A stretch of 7,410 nucleotides of DNA from an uncultured Oscillospiraceae bacterium. GTDB lineage: Bacteria; Bacillota; Clostridia; Oscillospirales; Ruminococcaceae. The notes beneath the pieces were generated by a model that was not told where the DNA came from, did no database searches, and saw nothing but the letters and a program-made list of their open reading frames with translations. The translations under genes were made by a program, and so were the position numbers. The DNA lies in contig CAUDDP010000091.1 of the NCBI GenBank assembly GCA_958448395.1, forward strand, positions 1 through 7,410, given 5' to 3'. This document shows, in pieces, positions 6,497 to 7,410 of this stretch (position 1 is the stretch's first letter; every line of letters begins with the position of its first letter).

Positions 6497-7059
6497 TTAC
6501 TCTACTGAGTTGTGAAATGCGTTCAAGCTGGTTTCAGCTTGGCGAGTAGTATTGATAAAACATATTCTTTTTAAGTTTTCATAAATTATTAAAAATATTT
6601 TTTTAATTGGTACTACATTGTTTTTAGCATATAGTTCTGCATAACAAACCTCATTTATATTAAAAATCAAAACCAAATCACTTTTTCTATCATAATTTCA
6701 TCAGCTCGATAATAGCAATCTGGATTGTAATGCCTGCATACCATCTGGTCGCTGTCTGATTTTGTATATGCATCATAATATTGATCTCATTGGTATTCTG
6801 TCCAATTTGTACTTTGTTCTTAATACAGTATAATAATATGCAATTTAATGTTATTATACAATTTTAAAGCACAAATAATTTCTGCTGCCCACAATGGAAT
6901 ACCATGCTCACAATTCACATAAAAATCTGTATAACCACTGCAATAAGCCTTCCAGATGGTTTCACGTAAAATTTGTTTCATTTCAGGATAGGGCTTTTCA
7001 TATTCATTTTTACAGGTTAGGCGGTTTTCAAAACCGGTTGAAATAATGGTGCAATTCAT
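6497..7059 (-). pseudogene. Decayed SLOG-family (YpsA/DUF1273-like) gene
   Basis: The first 79 codons (7059-6823) are open and resemble the SLOG nucleotide-binding fold, with the YpsA-like segments CSGYTDFYVN and PLWAAEIICALK. A TAA at 6820-6822 replaces the codon after LHIIILY. The same frame continues with EQSTNWTEYQ, matching the YEQxxNW region of the family, then a TGA at 6787-6789. It next reads RHYNPDCYYRADEIMIEK. Near the A-run at 6682-6686 the frame shifts: one extra base would give EKSDLVLIF and continue as EVCYAELYAKNNVVPIKKI to a TAA at 6497-6499. The repaired product is about 187 residues, normal for the family. GGGAGG (7066-7071) lies 6 bases before the ATG, so the front end is intact. 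SLOG proteins bind nucleotides or related ligands; the precise role of this subgroup is not known to me. A truncated 79-residue product could still be made. Confidence 0.85.
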
Positions 7060-7087
7060 TTTCTACCTCCCAGAATATCTTCTGAAT

Positions 7088-7131
7088 CTTGAACATATAA
7101 CATTATAGTCGAAAATACGACAATGTTCAAG
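7088..7131. promoter_or_regulatory. Inverted repeat, probable operator in the divergent SLOG/HTH intergenic region
   Basis: CTTGAACAT (7088-7096) and ATGTTCAAG (7123-7131) are perfect 9-base inverted arms separated by 26 bases. The right arm contains the -35 box of the leftward promoter. An inner pair GTCG (7108-7111) and CGAC (7118-7121) is also present. The adjacent helix-turn-helix gene is the obvious candidate ligand, which is inference from position. Confidence 0.6.
7102..7130 (-). promoter_or_regulatory. Promoter of the decayed SLOG gene
   Basis: On the minus strand TTGAAC (7125-7130) and a consensus TATAAT (7102-7107) are separated by 17 bases, placing a start near 7095 and a 5' leader of about 35 bases before the GGGAGG site and ATG. 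The promoter appears intact although the gene it serves is broken. A rightward TATAAT at 7147-7152 may serve the HTH gene, but it has no good -35 partner. Confidence 0.7.
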
Positions 7132-7168
7132 TAGTCAAATATGAATTATAATGTTTATAGGTGATAAT

Positions 7169-7372
7169 ATGATCGTGTACGCACCATTATGGGAGACTAT
7201 GAGGAAAAAAGGAATAACCACATATACTTTAATCAACAAACATCATATCAGCAGCAGTACCATTCACAGACTACGTCATAATCTGGGTGTTACCACACAA
7301 TTGATTGATGATTTATGTATGATTCTGGATTGTAACGTAGAGGATATTATAAAATTTGATACTAATCTCTAA
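7169..7372 (+). CDS. Small Cro/CI-type helix-turn-helix transcriptional regulator
   Basis: This 67-residue protein is essentially one DNA-binding domain of the XRE (HTH_26-like) type. Predicted helices are LWETMRKKG (about 7-15), TTYTLINKHH, the recognition helix SSSTIHRLRHN (about 29-39), TTQLIDDLCMILDC and the closing NVEDIIKF. It has no ligand or dimerisation domain beyond the fold. I chose the ATG at 7169 rather than the in-frame ATG at 7151. AGGTGAT at 7159-7165 matches the 3' part of the extended Shine-Dalgarno sequence just ahead of it, and family members typically start MIxYxPLW. The gene is divergent from the broken SLOG gene, with an inverted repeat in the gap, so it probably represses that promoter and perhaps its own. 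Such small regulators are common on conjugative and phage-like elements. It appears complete, ending 38 bases before the window edge. Confidence 0.88.
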   Translation: MIVYAPLWETMRKKGITTYTLINKHHISSSTIHRLRHNLGVTTQLIDDLCMILDCNVEDIIKFDTNL

Positions 7373-7410
7373 TCACCCTAATGAAGCGATCCAATCCCTC
7401 CGAGTGATAC

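Noticed and set aside
7151..7168. Upstream ATG for the HTH gene at 7151
   Set aside because: It lacks a ribosome site and overlaps the likely rightward -10 element, while the ATG at 7169 has AGGTGAT in front and fits the family start.

Overview
The window looks like a low-to-moderate G+C Gram-positive chromosome, most likely a clostridial (Ruminococcus/Oscillospiraceae-like) bacterium. The basis is a perfect CIRCE operator ahead of groESL, strong AGGAG-type ribosome sites, Firmicutes-style two-component proteins and a YpsA/DUF1273-type SLOG remnant. The genus is inference.

Layout. Positions 1-194 hold no gene I can name, only short repeats and a T-rich stretch. Positions 195-4034 carry three minus-strand genes transcribed leftwards: an OmpR-family response regulator (3336-4034), a membrane sensor histidine kinase (1804-3336; its start overlaps the regulator stop by one base) and, after a 76-base gap with a strong hairpin, a membrane-anchored HtrA-type serine protease with a PDZ domain (195-1727). 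This recalls CssRS control of htrA/htrB in Bacillus subtilis: a sensor watches the envelope, the regulator activates, and the protease removes misfolded proteins outside the membrane. The protease has an unusual cytoplasmic tail made of three 23-residue Gln/Pro-rich repeats.

Positions 4035-4442 form an A+T-rich divergent control region. Its right end holds a sigma-A-type promoter and the HrcA operator CIRCE, which drive groES (4443-4733) and groEL (4774-6405). A perfect hairpin terminator follows. Protein quality control is therefore served in both directions: the cytoplasmic chaperonin to the right and the extracytoplasmic protease to the left.

Beyond the groEL terminator the sequence becomes A+T-rich and looks accessory. 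A leftward SLOG-family (YpsA/DUF1273-like) gene starts at 7059 with an intact promoter, ribosome site and first 79 codons. It then carries two in-frame stops and a one-base frameshift; corrected, it would give about 187 residues ending at 6497. A small Cro/CI-type helix-turn-helix regulator (7169-7372) diverges from it. The 109-base gap between them holds an inverted repeat, one arm of which covers the -35 box of the SLOG promoter. I read this as a decayed accessory module with its regulator still intact. No CRISPR array, rRNA, tRNA or insertion sequence was recognised.
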